62,144 bases of DNA from Pseudomonadota bacterium (GTDB lineage: Bacteria > Desulfobacterota > Desulfobulbia > Desulfobulbales > SURF-16). Made by a program: the position numbers and the translations under genes. Positions within the stretch are counted from its first letter, which is position 1; each line of letters starts with the position of its first letter. This document shows positions 25,866 to 34,301 of this stretch, in pieces. The stretch lies in the NCBI GenBank assembly GCA_018816555.1, contig JAHIVT010000023.1:1-62144 (forward strand). The letters run 5' to 3'. Below the pieces are notes generated by a model. That model had not been told where the DNA came from. It worked only from the letters and a program-made list of their open reading frames with translations, and did not search any database.

Positions 25866-27329
25866 TCATTGCCCTTTTTTACGGCTCGGGTCTATGCGCC
25901 AGGTGAAGACCGGCGACAGCAGATAGAGGAGAAGATAGAGGAGGGCGATATAGCCGAAGTAGGGGGTGAAGAGGAAAACCAGCAGCAGCGTCATGTTGAA
26001 GCGTCCGAACCATGGATTGCTGTCCATAAAACGGCCGATATGCAGATAATGCACCGGATAGAGGTTCATGGCCAGGGAGGCGATGATCATGATGGAAAAA
26101 CAGAAAATTCCCCAGAATGGGGCCGTGGCCATGTCGCCTTCAGTCGCCTGACTGAACATCAGCAGGGGAGCGACAACCAGCAGGGCCGCCGCCGGGGTGG
26201 GCATGCCCTTGAAAAATCCGGGGATGGGGGCGCGGTCGAAGGTGAAATAGATGAGACGGGTCACGCCCAGGAGAAAATAAGCCGCCGCCACCACGGTGGG
26301 CCATGGTTTATCCAGTCCGGCGGCCGGGTAATCGGCCAGGGTCATGGAGAAAATAAGGGCCGGAGCCAGGCAGAAACTGATGCCGTCGGCAATATCATCC
26401 AGGAGGCCACCCAGGGTCATGCGCGATCCGGGTTTCTGCAGGGGCGAAGGCTCCGTCAGTCCGAGTTTGCGGGCCAGGGCGCCGTCAAGCTTGTCAAAGA
26501 TCGCAGCGCCGACCAGAAACAGATATGCCTGGCGAATCAGGCCCTGATGAGTAAAAAGGACCGCCAGCAGACCCATCAGGGCATTGAGAACCGTCAGGGC
26601 ATTGGGGAAAAAGGCCAGAATGCGCCGCCGCAGCAGGTCATCTTCATGGCATACCTCATCGAGCAGTAATGTGCCGTATTTTCTGCACAGACCCGCTATG
26701 GAGCCGAAATTGATAATCAGGAAGATGATTTCGATGATAAAGTAGCTGCGCAGCGGCAGATCGGCCAGCCAGGAAATGAAAACGTAGATGGCCGACTCCC
26801 CCTTGCCGGGCAGGTAAAAGGCATGGATGTAAAGCAGGGCTCCCACCGGTGCCGCAACCATGGTACGCAGGCGGGTGAATTCCACAGTTTCCGATTCAAA
26901 GCCCTGCTGGATTGCGCAGCCGCGCACGAAGTGGGCAAAACTGTCCCGGATCAGCACCGTGATGCACAACACCAGCACCAGTATGGCATGCAGGACTTCC
27001 GGCCGGGTATGATCGGGTGCAATGAAGATGAGGCGCCACATCATGCCGACGGCAACAAGCGGAAAGATAATCGAGTAGACGATTTTATCCATGACCCGGT
27101 CAGCCAGGCTGGCCATGGTCGCATGGGGAGGGTAACGAGCCGCGAACCAGCCGTCGACAACGTCAAAGCTCATGGAGATCAGCAGCAGAAACACCCCGGT
27201 CACATACAGGGAAAGGCTGCGGTTCCACATGACGGCAATGGCGCACACCATGCCGCCGAGCACCAGTGGCGGTCTGCCATATATCAAAAGGGCGGTGAGC
27301 TTTTGCGTGAAATTTTTTTTGCTCTGCAT
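25866..27329 (-). CDS. Tandem CDP-alcohol phosphatidyltransferase membrane protein
   Basis: 487 residues with about 12 hydrophobic segments. Two copies of the CDP-alcohol phosphotransferase signature are present. The first (residues about 55-82) reads DVVDGWFAARYPPHATMASL ADRVMD. It has an extra residue between DG and AR, and alanine where the conserved glycine belongs, so it is probably impaired. The second, near residue 280, has DKLDGALAR and then GGLLDDIAD after a 15-residue insertion and keeps all key aspartates. The enzyme would make a phospholipid by joining CDP-diacylglycerol, or another CDP-alcohol, to an alcohol. The substrate cannot be told. It is transcribed alone, convergent with the CBS gene. 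Confidence 0.88.
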   Translation of the reverse strand: MQSKKNFTQKLTALLIYGRPPLVLGGMVCAIAVMWNRSLSLYVTGVFLLLISMSFDVVDGWFAARYPPHATMASLADRVMDKIVYSIIFPLVAVGMMWRLIFIAPDHTRPEVLHAILVLVLCITVLIRDSFAHFVRGCAIQQGFESETVEFTRLRTMVAAPVGALLYIHAFYLPGKGESAIYVFISWLADLPLRSYFIIEIIFLIINFGSIAGLCRKYGTLLLDEVCHEDDLLRRRILAFFPNALTVLNALMGLLAVLFTHQGLIRQAYLFLVGAAIFDKLDGALARKLGLTEPSPLQKPGSRMTLGGLLDDIADGISFCLAPALIFSMTLADYPAAGLDKPWPTVVAAAYFLLGVTRLIYFTFDRAPIPGFFKGMPTPAAALLVVAPLLMFSQATEGDMATAPFWGIFCFSIMIIASLAMNLYPVHYLHIGRFMDSNPWFGRFNMTLLLVFLFTPYFGYIALLYLLLYLLSPVFTWRIDPSRKKGQ

Positions 27330-27851
27330 GTTGTTTTATACTCTTTAACCGCTGGATTGGCAAATAACGGCAAGACCGGAACAAAACGTAGGAATCATGG
27401 CAAATTCATAAGCAGCGGCAAAGATTTGTCATTGGGCTTCCCTGATTATTTCTTCCCTTTCCATTTTTCATAAAATAAGCTGATCAGTCAAATGTATTTG
27501 TCGGCGTCATGACCAATTTGTCCTCTTCCGGGGAGACGGCAATGGGGCATGTCTCAGTGAAAATAGTTGATGTGCCGAATGTGGGCAACTTAAAAAACAG
27601 CAAAAATCTGCAAGGAGACACAGGCAGGTCTGATGAAAACACCGTATGCCCTCCTTGGGCTGCAGATTCTCAGCATGATGGTATACATAAAATGCATGGA
27701 GAGCTGCAAAAAAATAAATCACAGCATATCGTTATGGTGGCAAGGAGTGACCCGGCAGCAATTTGGGGACGGGTGTGAAGAAAAATAAAGCGGATCTACC
27801 GGGATGAGCAGGGGGTTGTTCGGGAAGTGAGGAGGTGAGCGACAGTTTAAT
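27330..27851. other. Intergenic region, one weak small-ORF candidate
   Basis: The 522 bases between the CDP-alcohol transferase and the STAS-like gene hold no clear gene. The only frame worth noting is a 51-codon plus-strand ORF at 27633-27788, listed separately. The promoter of the phosphatidyltransferase gene should lie at its left edge. No repeats or RNA genes were recognised. Confidence 0.5.
27633..27788 (+). CDS. Possible small protein, 51 aa
   Basis: ATG at 27633 to TAA at 27788. The product starts MKTPYALLGLQILSMMVYIK, a short hydrophobic N-terminal stretch, continues CMESCKKINHSISLWWQG, and ends in a polar QQFGDGCEEK tail. CAAGGAGA lies 17 bases upstream, too far for a good ribosome-binding site. 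It could be a small membrane-associated protein, or chance. Confidence 0.28.
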   Translation: MKTPYALLGLQILSMMVYIKCMESCKKINHSISLWWQGVTRQQFGDGCEEK

Positions 27852-28274
27852 TTAACCGCAGGCAATCCTGAGCAAATCGTTTTTCGCCAGGATGATACTG
27901 TCGATTTCTCTTTGCGCTTCTTCCTGGGTGCGGACCACCCGGATGTCATCTGCAGGCTCGTAAAGTTCATGAAGATTTTTCATCATCCTCGCGATGCCAT
28001 ATTGCAGCTGCGTCGCGCCGATGAGGATAGTGACCTTGATGTGTTTTTTATTTTTCATTTCCGCGAAACGAATGGGAATTATTCGGGCGGTATGGCTGTT
28101 AAAATCGAACTCAACATCATCGGAAAAATGAACGACCTCAAAAAAACCTTCATGGATGGTTGGATCATGGGTAATTTTTTTGAAATAATCGCAAACGTCG
28201 GCAACGGTCTGAATTCCGGTTTGATAGGCATGCAAGATGTTGCTGCCTGGATCATATTTATAGGTGACGGGCAT
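27852..28274 (-). CDS. Small STAS/SpoIIAA-like hypothetical protein, 140 aa
   Basis: 140 residues with an alpha/beta pattern (YKYDPGSNILHAYQTGIQTV, KHIKVTILIGATQLQYGIAR, ELYEPADDIRVVRTQEEAQR) that resembles the SpoIIAA-like/STAS-related small proteins common in this bacterial group. Such proteins have a beta-strand, helix, beta-strand order and a late EEAxxEI helix. No catalytic motif is visible. The gene stands alone on the minus strand. Function unknown; the fold assignment is a guess from pattern. Confidence 0.8.
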   Translation of the reverse strand: MPVTYKYDPGSNILHAYQTGIQTVADVCDYFKKITHDPTIHEGFFEVVHFSDDVEFDFNSHTARIIPIRFAEMKNKKHIKVTILIGATQLQYGIARMMKNLHELYEPADDIRVVRTQEEAQREIDSIILAKNDLLRIACG

Positions 28275-28600
28275 CTCTTACTTCCTGCTGCGGTGATGTT
28301 TCATAAAAAAAAATAATGAGAAATTTCGACGCTCAGATAGATGAGGGGCTAAGCATTCATGTCAATCATGGTTTTGTTGCCGTGAAATGGAACACGCGGC
28401 AGGAGCGGCCTTTTCGGCACATGACTGCATGGATGAATCTATTAAATCCCACTATATTTTTTTACCCCATTTCAATCACATTCTGCAAGTGTAATATTTG
28501 CCAGGGATGAGAAAAAAATCAAGATAGCTGCCTGATTTAAGCGGGATGGCGGTCGAAAGCACAAAGCGGGATTCCTGGGATAGCACCTGGGCTACGGCAG

Positions 28601-28619
28601 GGGCGGTTCGTGAATCGCC
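28601..28619. repeat. REP-like palindrome, decayed copy
   Basis: GGGCGGTTCGTGAATCGCC matches the perfect palindrome at 6240-6259 with three changes. This supports a dispersed REP family in the genome. Confidence 0.6.
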
Positions 28620-28927
28620 GCGATGGCTGACGTCGGGGCGCAAGGGAGGGCCTGGGGCAGCTCTGGAGATATGAAGGGGTGTTTTCTGCCAATTTTGTCA
28701 CATGGATGACAATAGAGTGCCAGGGATTACATTTATGTATACCTGATGAGCCCATTTTGTTTCATAAATGTCCTTTCTGTCTTTTTAAGAAAAATGTGCC
28801 TATTAGCGCGGCCACAAAGAAAATCGGCAAACGAAACGCATCCCTCGTGGCCCTGCTGCAGATGAGCTGAAATCTGCTGGCGCGGGCCTTGCACTGCTGC
28901 TTGACAAAGTCGCCTTGTTTTATTATG

Positions 28928-28950
28928 CGTTATTCCGGTTTGGAATAACG
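28928..28950. promoter_or_regulatory. Predicted ModE operator upstream of modE
   Basis: CGTTATTCC (28928-28936) and GGAATAACG (28942-28950) form a perfect 9-bp inverted repeat with a 5-base spacer, 22 bases before the modE ATG. Known ModE boxes begin and end with CGTTAT/ATAACG-type half sites, so molybdate-dependent autoregulation is likely. No equally good copy was seen before modA. Confidence 0.6.
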
Positions 28951-28972
28951 GTTCGTTTGGGGTCCTTATGCA

Positions 28973-29785
28973 ATGAATACAAAAAAACAGCAGCGGTCAA
29001 CCGCAACTGCCCATGGATTGCACCATATGCTTGGTTGGCCGGGCAGTGAAAACCCGGCCATTGGCCTGCTTGAAAAAATTGAGGCCTGCGGCTCCATCAA
29101 TCAGGCGGCCAAGGCCGTCGGCATCAGCTATAAATCAGCCTGGGAGCAGCTTAATGCCTTGAATAATCTGTCCCCCCGGTCACTGGTGGTGCGCCAGGCA
29201 GGTGGCAGTGGCGGGGGCGGAACTATCCTCACCGACGAAGGGCGGGTGTTGCTGCAGCGGGTGCGTATGCTGCGCCGCGAACTGCAGGCCTTCATGACCT
29301 TTTTCGGTGATCAGCCGGAAGAGGCCTTTAACACTCTTAAAACATTGCGAAGGATAGAAATGAAAGTAAGTGCCAGAAATGTCTGGACCGGCAGAGTGGT
29401 CTGCGTGGGAAAGGGAACGGTAAACAGCATTGTTGAGGTCGCCCTAAAAGGCGGGGATACGGTTGCTGCGGTGATCACCAACAACAGTGTTGAGCGGCTT
29501 GGGCTTGCGCCGGGTATTGAGGTGCTGGCCATGGTCAAGGCTCCGTCGGTAATGGTGGGCCGTGATTGTCAAAAAAGTAAGCTCTCTGCCCGCAATATTC
29601 TCACCGGTACCATAAGTCATATTGATCACGGTGCGGTCAATGACGTGGTGACTATTGATCTGAACGGCGGCAGTACGGTGACGGCGATTATCACCAGCGA
29701 GAGCGTGCGTAGCCTCGGCCTTGCTCTGGGTGTGGAAGCCTCGGCCATCATCAAGGCGTCCAGCGTCATTCTGGCGGTCAGCTGA
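28973..29785 (+). CDS. modE: ModE-type molybdate-responsive regulator
   Basis: 270 residues. Residues about 25-125 form the LysR-like winged helix of ModE (IGLLEKIEACGSINQAAKAV then GISYKSAWEQLNALNNLSPR, and GGTILTDEGRVLL). Two TOBE/Mop repeats follow (SARNVWTGRVVCVGKGTVNS and SARNILTGTISHIDHGAVND), which bind molybdate at the dimer interface. ModE normally represses the uptake operon when molybdate is plentiful. The modABC operon starts 233 bases downstream on the same strand. A palindrome lies just upstream of its ATG. The length and domain order are typical. Confidence 0.95.
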   Translation: MNTKKQQRSTATAHGLHHMLGWPGSENPAIGLLEKIEACGSINQAAKAVGISYKSAWEQLNALNNLSPRSLVVRQAGGSGGGGTILTDEGRVLLQRVRMLRRELQAFMTFFGDQPEEAFNTLKTLRRIEMKVSARNVWTGRVVCVGKGTVNSIVEVALKGGDTVAAVITNNSVERLGLAPGIEVLAMVKAPSVMVGRDCQKSKLSARNILTGTISHIDHGAVNDVVTIDLNGGSTVTAIITSESVRSLGLALGVEASAIIKASSVILAVS

Positions 29786-29798
29786 AAGGGAGCCTTGA

Positions 29799-29861
29799 AA
29801 AATTGCCCTCTGACCCGATAGACTTTGTCGCGTCAAAAAGAAAAATGCTCACATATACCTA
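29799..29861. repeat. Dispersed intergenic repeat, copy 1 (after modE)
   Basis: The stretch TTGAAAAATTG, CCCGAT, GTCGCGTCAAAAAGAAAAA, TGCTCACATAT is repeated with changes at 34229-34291, after the PAS-GGDEF gene, in the same order and spacing. Both copies follow a stop codon. The family is likely a dispersed 3'-end intergenic repeat. Confidence 0.6.
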
Positions 29862-30017
29862 ATTTGCGGAGTTTATAGCCCTTTGGGTGCTTTTTTATTT
29901 TCACCGCTCCTTGTCCTCGAGCCAGATGCCTAATTTTTCAAGGCACCCTTTGGGTGTGGTGATGCCTTTGTAGGGAAATTTTTAGCTAAATTTTTGATAA
30001 GACAAGGAGGGAGAGAG

Positions 30018-30797
30018 ATGATGAAAAAAGAAATAGTTCTATTGTTGTCCGTGCTGCAGATGTTTCTTGTTGCCATTGTGCCGGTTTGGGCCGGAGAGGT
30101 GCATCTGTCGGTGGCGGCCAGTATGACCGATGCGATCAAGGAGCTTGACGCCGTGTTCATGGCCGATCATCCGGGAGTGACCATGCTGCCTAATTTCGGT
30201 TCCTCAGGCTCTCTGGCCAAACAGGTGGCCCAGGGGGCGGCAGCCGACCTCTTTGTTTCGGCCAACCCCAAATGGATGAGTTATCTGGAAACGGAAGGAA
30301 AGATTGCCCGGCAAACGGTGCGGGATCTGGCCAAAAATACCCTGGTGGTGATCGGCCCGCAAAGGGCACCTCTCAAATCCCTCAACGATCTGCAGGCCAT
30401 GGAGCGCATTGCCCTCGGCAGTCCCGGGAGTGTGCCGGCCGGCCAGTATGCGGCGCAGGCCATGCGCGCAGCAGGGGTATATGACAGGTTAGTTGAGTCA
30501 AAGAAGCTGGTGATGGCCAAGGATGTACGTCAGGCCCTGCTTTATGCCGATCGGGGCGAGGTGGATGGGGCCTTTGTCTATGGCACCGATGCGCTGCTGG
30601 TGCAAAAGGCTGTTATCCTCTATACGGTACCGGCCAATCTGCACGACCCCATTTCCTATCCGATGGGGCTGACGGTTGAGGGGGAGAAAAACAGTGCGGC
30701 CCGCGCCTTTTACGACTTTCTCGCCAGCCCTGCGGCAATCGGTATTCTCGAAAAATACGGCTTTGGCACCCCGGCGGCGGGGACGGCCGTAAAATAA
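30018..30797 (+). CDS. modA: Molybdate ABC transporter substrate-binding protein
   Basis: 259 residues from the ATG at 30018, with AAGGAGGGAGAG upstream. A signal peptide covers residues 1-25 (KKEIVLLLSVLQMFLVAIVP, cleavage after VWAGE or nearby). The mature part starts HLSVAASMTDAIKELDAVFM, then FGSSGSLAKQVAQGAAADLF, the molybdate-binding Ser/Ser motif of ModA, and FVYGTDALL and PISYPMGLTVEG near the C-terminus. It captures molybdate or tungstate in the periplasm. It is first in modABC and 29 bases ahead of modB. Confidence 0.96.
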   Translation: MMKKEIVLLLSVLQMFLVAIVPVWAGEVHLSVAASMTDAIKELDAVFMADHPGVTMLPNFGSSGSLAKQVAQGAAADLFVSANPKWMSYLETEGKIARQTVRDLAKNTLVVIGPQRAPLKSLNDLQAMERIALGSPGSVPAGQYAAQAMRAAGVYDRLVESKKLVMAKDVRQALLYADRGEVDGAFVYGTDALLVQKAVILYTVPANLHDPISYPMGLTVEGEKNSAARAFYDFLASPAAIGILEKYGFGTPAAGTAVK

Positions 30798-30826
30798 TGA
30801 ACAGGATGTATGCAGGAGATTAAACC

Positions 30827-31516
30827 ATGCTGAACCTTTCTCCCCAGGATATGCAGGCCATCTGGCTGTCGGCCCAGGTGGCCACAGCGGCGACGCTGAT
30901 TTCCGTGCCGTTCGGCTTTGTGGTGGCCTATTTTCTGGTATTTGTGCGCCTGCCGGGCAAGGCTCTGATCGAGGGGGTGGTGAATCTCCCCCTGGTGCTG
31001 CCGCCGGTGGTGGTGGGCTATCTGCTGCTGCTGCTCTTCGGCCAATCAGGCCTGATGGGACCGGTTTTTCAGTCCCTGGGCATCCGCATTATCTTTACCC
31101 TCAAGGGGGCGGTGATTGCCTCGGCGGTGGTCGGTTTTCCGCTCCTGGTTCGTTCCATCCGCACCGGCATGGAGGATATTGATGAGCGGTATCTCCAGGC
31201 TTCCCGGACCCTGGGGGCGCGCTGGTGGGACACCCTGCTCACCATTATCCTGCCTCTGTCCGGCCGGGCCGTGCTGGCCGGCATGACCCTGATGTTTGCC
31301 CGCAGCCTGGGGGAATTCGGCGCCACCATCATCCTGGCCGGCAACATCCCCGGCGTCACCCAGACCATTCCCCTGGCCATCTACGAGTACACCAATACAC
31401 CCGGCGGCGACCGCATGGCCCTGTCCCTGTGCCTCGTCTCCATTATCATCTCGTTTGTGGTGCTGCTGGCCAACGAATCCGTATCCCGCAAATTCAGACA
31501 GAGGGCGACCCGATGA
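30827..31516 (+). CDS. modB: Molybdate ABC transporter permease
   Basis: 229 residues with five to six membrane segments. The conserved ModB boxes are visible: VNLPLVLPPVVVGYLLLLLF, then the cytoplasmic EAA loop DERYLQASRTLGARWWDTLL, which contacts ModC, and the segment FARSLGEFGATIILAGNIPG. TGCAGGAGAT precedes the ATG at 30827. It overlaps modC by four bases (ATGA), so the subunits are co-translated. Confidence 0.96.
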   Translation: MLNLSPQDMQAIWLSAQVATAATLISVPFGFVVAYFLVFVRLPGKALIEGVVNLPLVLPPVVVGYLLLLLFGQSGLMGPVFQSLGIRIIFTLKGAVIASAVVGFPLLVRSIRTGMEDIDERYLQASRTLGARWWDTLLTIILPLSGRAVLAGMTLMFARSLGEFGATIILAGNIPGVTQTIPLAIYEYTNTPGGDRMALSLCLVSIIISFVVLLANESVSRKFRQRATR

Positions 31517-32568
31517 ACCTGAATGTCTCGGTGCGCAAAAAATACGGCGAATTCCAGCTGGATGTCGCCTTTTCTCTGACGGAAAATCGCTGCGGCATCT
31601 TCGGGCCATCCGGCAGCGGCAAATCCACCCTCATGCATCTCTTAGCCGGTCTGCTTGAACCTGATGAGGGCCGGATTGAGCTGGCCGGCGATACCCTTTT
31701 TGATTCGGCCCGCCACATCAACGTGCCCCCTGAAAAACGCCGCATCGGAGTGGTCTTTCAGCACGCCCATCTTTTCCCCCATATGAACGTGCGCCGCAAT
31801 CTGCTTTACGGCTGGAAGCGTACGCCCGAGGTGGAACGTCGGATTGATCCTGAGGACCTGGCCAGGGTGCTGCAGATTGACCACCTGCTAGAGCGGGGCG
31901 TCAACTTGCTCTCCGGCGGGGAGCGGCAGCGGGTGGCCCTGGGCCGCACCGTGCTCGCCTGTCCGCGTTTGATTCTCATGGATGAGCCGCTGAACGGGCT
32001 GGATGAAGAACTGAAATTTCAGATCATTCCTTATCTGAAGAAGGTCTTCAGCGAATTTGCCGTGCCGTTGCTCTTTATCAGCCATTCTCTGCATGAAATG
32101 CGCCTGATGGCTGAGGAGGTTCTGGTTTTTGAGGGTGGCCATATGCAACAGCGGCTGCCAGCCGAGGAGCTGGCCCGCAGAAGTCTGGTAACGGGCAGCC
32201 GTGGCTACGCCAACCTGCTGACCCTGAGCGGACCGCGCCCCCACGGCGACCTCTGGCTCTACCGCTGGGGGGGAACCGACCTTATCCTCACCGAGTCCGG
32301 TGCGGCCGGCGATAATGTTTTTGAGCTGGCCGCGAAGGATATTACCCTGTTCAAGCGTCATCCCGAGGCCAGCAGTGCCCGCAACATTCTGCCCTGCCGG
32401 GTTGCCGGGATCTTCGGCGCCGGCAACCGCATCGGCGTCGAGCTTGCCTGCGGCGGGGGACACCTGATCTGTCAGATTGTGCCCGAGTCTGTACGTGAAC
32501 TCGACATCCGCCAGGGCGCGGATGTGATCGCCGTGATCAAGGCCTCCGCCTTCCGTCGTCTCTATTGA
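31513..32568 (+). CDS. modC: Molybdate ABC transporter ATP-binding protein with TOBE domain
   Basis: 351 residues from the ATG at 31513. Walker A is GPSGSGKST near residue 33, the signature is LLSGGERQRVALGR near 132, Walker B is RLILMDEPLNGLDE near 152, and ISHSLHEMR gives the switch histidine. The C-terminal 100 residues hold the molybdate TOBE domain (SSARNILPCRVAGIFGAGNR), which provides feedback inhibition in this family. A longer in-frame frame upstream is antisense-type read-through across modB and is not used. Confidence 0.96.
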   Translation: MNLNVSVRKKYGEFQLDVAFSLTENRCGIFGPSGSGKSTLMHLLAGLLEPDEGRIELAGDTLFDSARHINVPPEKRRIGVVFQHAHLFPHMNVRRNLLYGWKRTPEVERRIDPEDLARVLQIDHLLERGVNLLSGGERQRVALGRTVLACPRLILMDEPLNGLDEELKFQIIPYLKKVFSEFAVPLLFISHSLHEMRLMAEEVLVFEGGHMQQRLPAEELARRSLVTGSRGYANLLTLSGPRPHGDLWLYRWGGTDLILTESGAAGDNVFELAAKDITLFKRHPEASSARNILPCRVAGIFGAGNRIGVELACGGGHLICQIVPESVRELDIRQGADVIAVIKASAFRRLY

Positions 32569-32831
32569 ACTTCCGCCAGGCCTTCATCCGAACATTGGCA
32601 GCCATCTGTGGTTGGACAGGTTCCATTTGTTAATAATGCTTTCTTCTTGAAAAAACTTTACTTGCTGCGCCTGGATAGTTACTCTTTTTGTAGCAGTGAA
32701 GAAGATGCAGGCAATCTGATCTCGGCAGATTGTGAAATGCTTTATGCACTCCACAGGTATTGAAATAGAATCGGATATCTCGGCATAACCCATTGAAATT
32801 ACATTACGACATCTTGAAATAAACCACGCCT

Positions 32832-34175
32832 ATGAATACCGTTCAGCTCCTGTCTGTCATTATGGTTTTCGTCGGTGCGGGTTTTCTGCTGGCCTCGATT
32901 TATTTCAGCCTGCACCTGCTCAGGGATGTGCCTGCTGCCTTTCTGACCAAATGGCGGGTATTGTTCGGGCTGATGCTGTTTTTTCTCGGCGGCTATCTGT
33001 TATTTATCGTGGGACAGCTCAGGCAGATTGATTTATCCGCTGAACTGGTTACCGGCGTGGTCTTTTTCGGCGGTGCTCTCTTTGTTTTCCTGATTATCAA
33101 TCTCACCGAAAATACCATAGCCGCAATTAGAGAAGGCGAGCGGTTGCTGCGCAGCGCCCACGATCAGCTGGAAGTCCGGGTTGCGGAAAGGACAGAGCAG
33201 CTTCAGCAGGCCCTGGGGGATCTGAAAAATGAAATGGGCGAGCACCGGAAGGCTTCCGTGTCCCTGGAAAATACCAATGCCGAACTGCTGCAGGTGTTGA
33301 ATTGCGCCGCAGAGGGCATACGGGTTGTGGATCGGAATTTCATCATACAGCGGGCCAACCGAACTTTTGCCCAGATGGCTGGGGTATCTGAGGAGAAATT
33401 GATCGGCATGCCCTGCCATGTGGCCTTTGAAAACGCCGTCTGCCATACCCCGGATTGTTCGCTGCAAAAGATCCTGCATGGAGCCAAATATGTTGAGAGC
33501 GAAAAGGCATTAAAAAGAAAGGACGGCAAGGTGTTACCCTGCATTGTCGCCGCCTTTCCCTATTACGATAGGGAAGGTGAGCTGATAGGCATTGTCGAGA
33601 GCTTCCGTGATATTTCCCAGCGCAAGGAAATGGAGAACATACTCAAGGAGATGTCAGTTACCGATGAACTCACCGGTTTACTCAATCGCCGGGGTTTTCT
33701 TGCCGTGGCTGATAAACACCTGCTACTGGTGGACAGAGTGGAGGAGTCGCTCTATCTCCTTTACGCCGATCTCGATAATATGAAGGGAATTAATGACAGT
33801 CTCGGCCATGATTCCGGCGATCAGGCCCTGGTTGAAGCGGCGGATGTGCTGAAAAGGACTTTCCGCAAATCCGATGTGTTGGGGATAGGCAGACTGGGAG
33901 GCGACGAATTCGCTGTCCTCATGTTCAGCAGCTTCGAGCCGTGCTGCGATCATCCTGTTCTGCACCGCCTTGAGCAGCAAATTGCTGAAAGAAACCAACA
34001 ACCGGACCGCCGTTATGGGCTGTCAATGAGTGTGGGCATTGTCCGCTATGATCCGGAGAATCCATGTTCCGTTGAGCAGTTTCTCGCGCTGGCTGATAAG
34101 GCGATGTATCAGAGTAAAAAAGAGAAGAAAAACGTTGCGTTTGATTCTGAGAATGTGGCGCAACTGACCCCCTGA
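32832..34175 (+). CDS. Membrane PAS-GGDEF diguanylate cyclase
   Basis: 447 residues. Three N-terminal membrane helices (about 6-28, 44-62, 72-92) precede a coiled coil (GERLLRSAHDQLEVRVAERT), a PAS domain (about 155-270, with the Cys-rich PCHVAFENAVCHTPDC) and a GGDEF domain with RLGGDEFAVLMF near residue 355 and SMSVGIVRYD. The active site looks intact. The inhibitory RxxD is present (RKSD) but spaced seven rather than five residues from GGDEF, so product inhibition is uncertain. It would convert two GTP to c-di-GMP. The cysteines could sense redox or bind a cofactor. Monocistronic. Confidence 0.93.
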   Translation: MNTVQLLSVIMVFVGAGFLLASIYFSLHLLRDVPAAFLTKWRVLFGLMLFFLGGYLLFIVGQLRQIDLSAELVTGVVFFGGALFVFLIINLTENTIAAIREGERLLRSAHDQLEVRVAERTEQLQQALGDLKNEMGEHRKASVSLENTNAELLQVLNCAAEGIRVVDRNFIIQRANRTFAQMAGVSEEKLIGMPCHVAFENAVCHTPDCSLQKILHGAKYVESEKALKRKDGKVLPCIVAAFPYYDREGELIGIVESFRDISQRKEMENILKEMSVTDELTGLLNRRGFLAVADKHLLLVDRVEESLYLLYADLDNMKGINDSLGHDSGDQALVEAADVLKRTFRKSDVLGIGRLGGDEFAVLMFSSFEPCCDHPVLHRLEQQIAERNQQPDRRYGLSMSVGIVRYDPENPCSVEQFLALADKAMYQSKKEKKNVAFDSENVAQLTP

Positions 34176-34228
34176 GCCGAAGAGCCAATGAAGCAGCCAA
34201 GGGCAGCTGCATTGGCTGATGGGCATCT

Positions 34229-34291
34229 TGAATAATTGGCTTTTCGCCCGATCTCTGTGTCACGGCAAAAAATGAAAAATGCTCACATATG
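34229..34291. repeat. Dispersed intergenic repeat, copy 2 (after the PAS-GGDEF gene)
   Basis: TTGAATAATTGGC, CCCGATCTCTGTGTCACGG, CAAAAAATGAAAAATG and CTCACATAT repeat the order of 29799-29861 with substitutions. The right edge GAAAAATGCTCACATAT is identical in both copies, which marks a likely element boundary. Confidence 0.6.
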
Positions 34292-34301
34292 CCCAAGTAT
34301 T

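Larger units (their letters stand above)
28275..28972. other. Intergenic region upstream of modE
   Basis: About 700 bases without a supported gene. It contains a decayed REP-like palindrome at 28601-28619 and the modE operator at 28928-28950. Open frames across it (for example at 28537-28755 on the minus strand) show repeat-derived, arginine/proline-rich translations typical of non-coding REP regions. Confidence 0.6.

Noticed and set aside
29786-30017. Molybdenum-cofactor riboswitch before modA
   Set aside because: A small GGCACCC/GGGTG stem is present, but the conserved core of the motif is not recognisable.
31225-31512. N-terminal extension of modC
   Set aside because: The added residues read through modB in another frame and are low complexity; the ATG at 31513 overlaps the modB stop as usual for mod operons.
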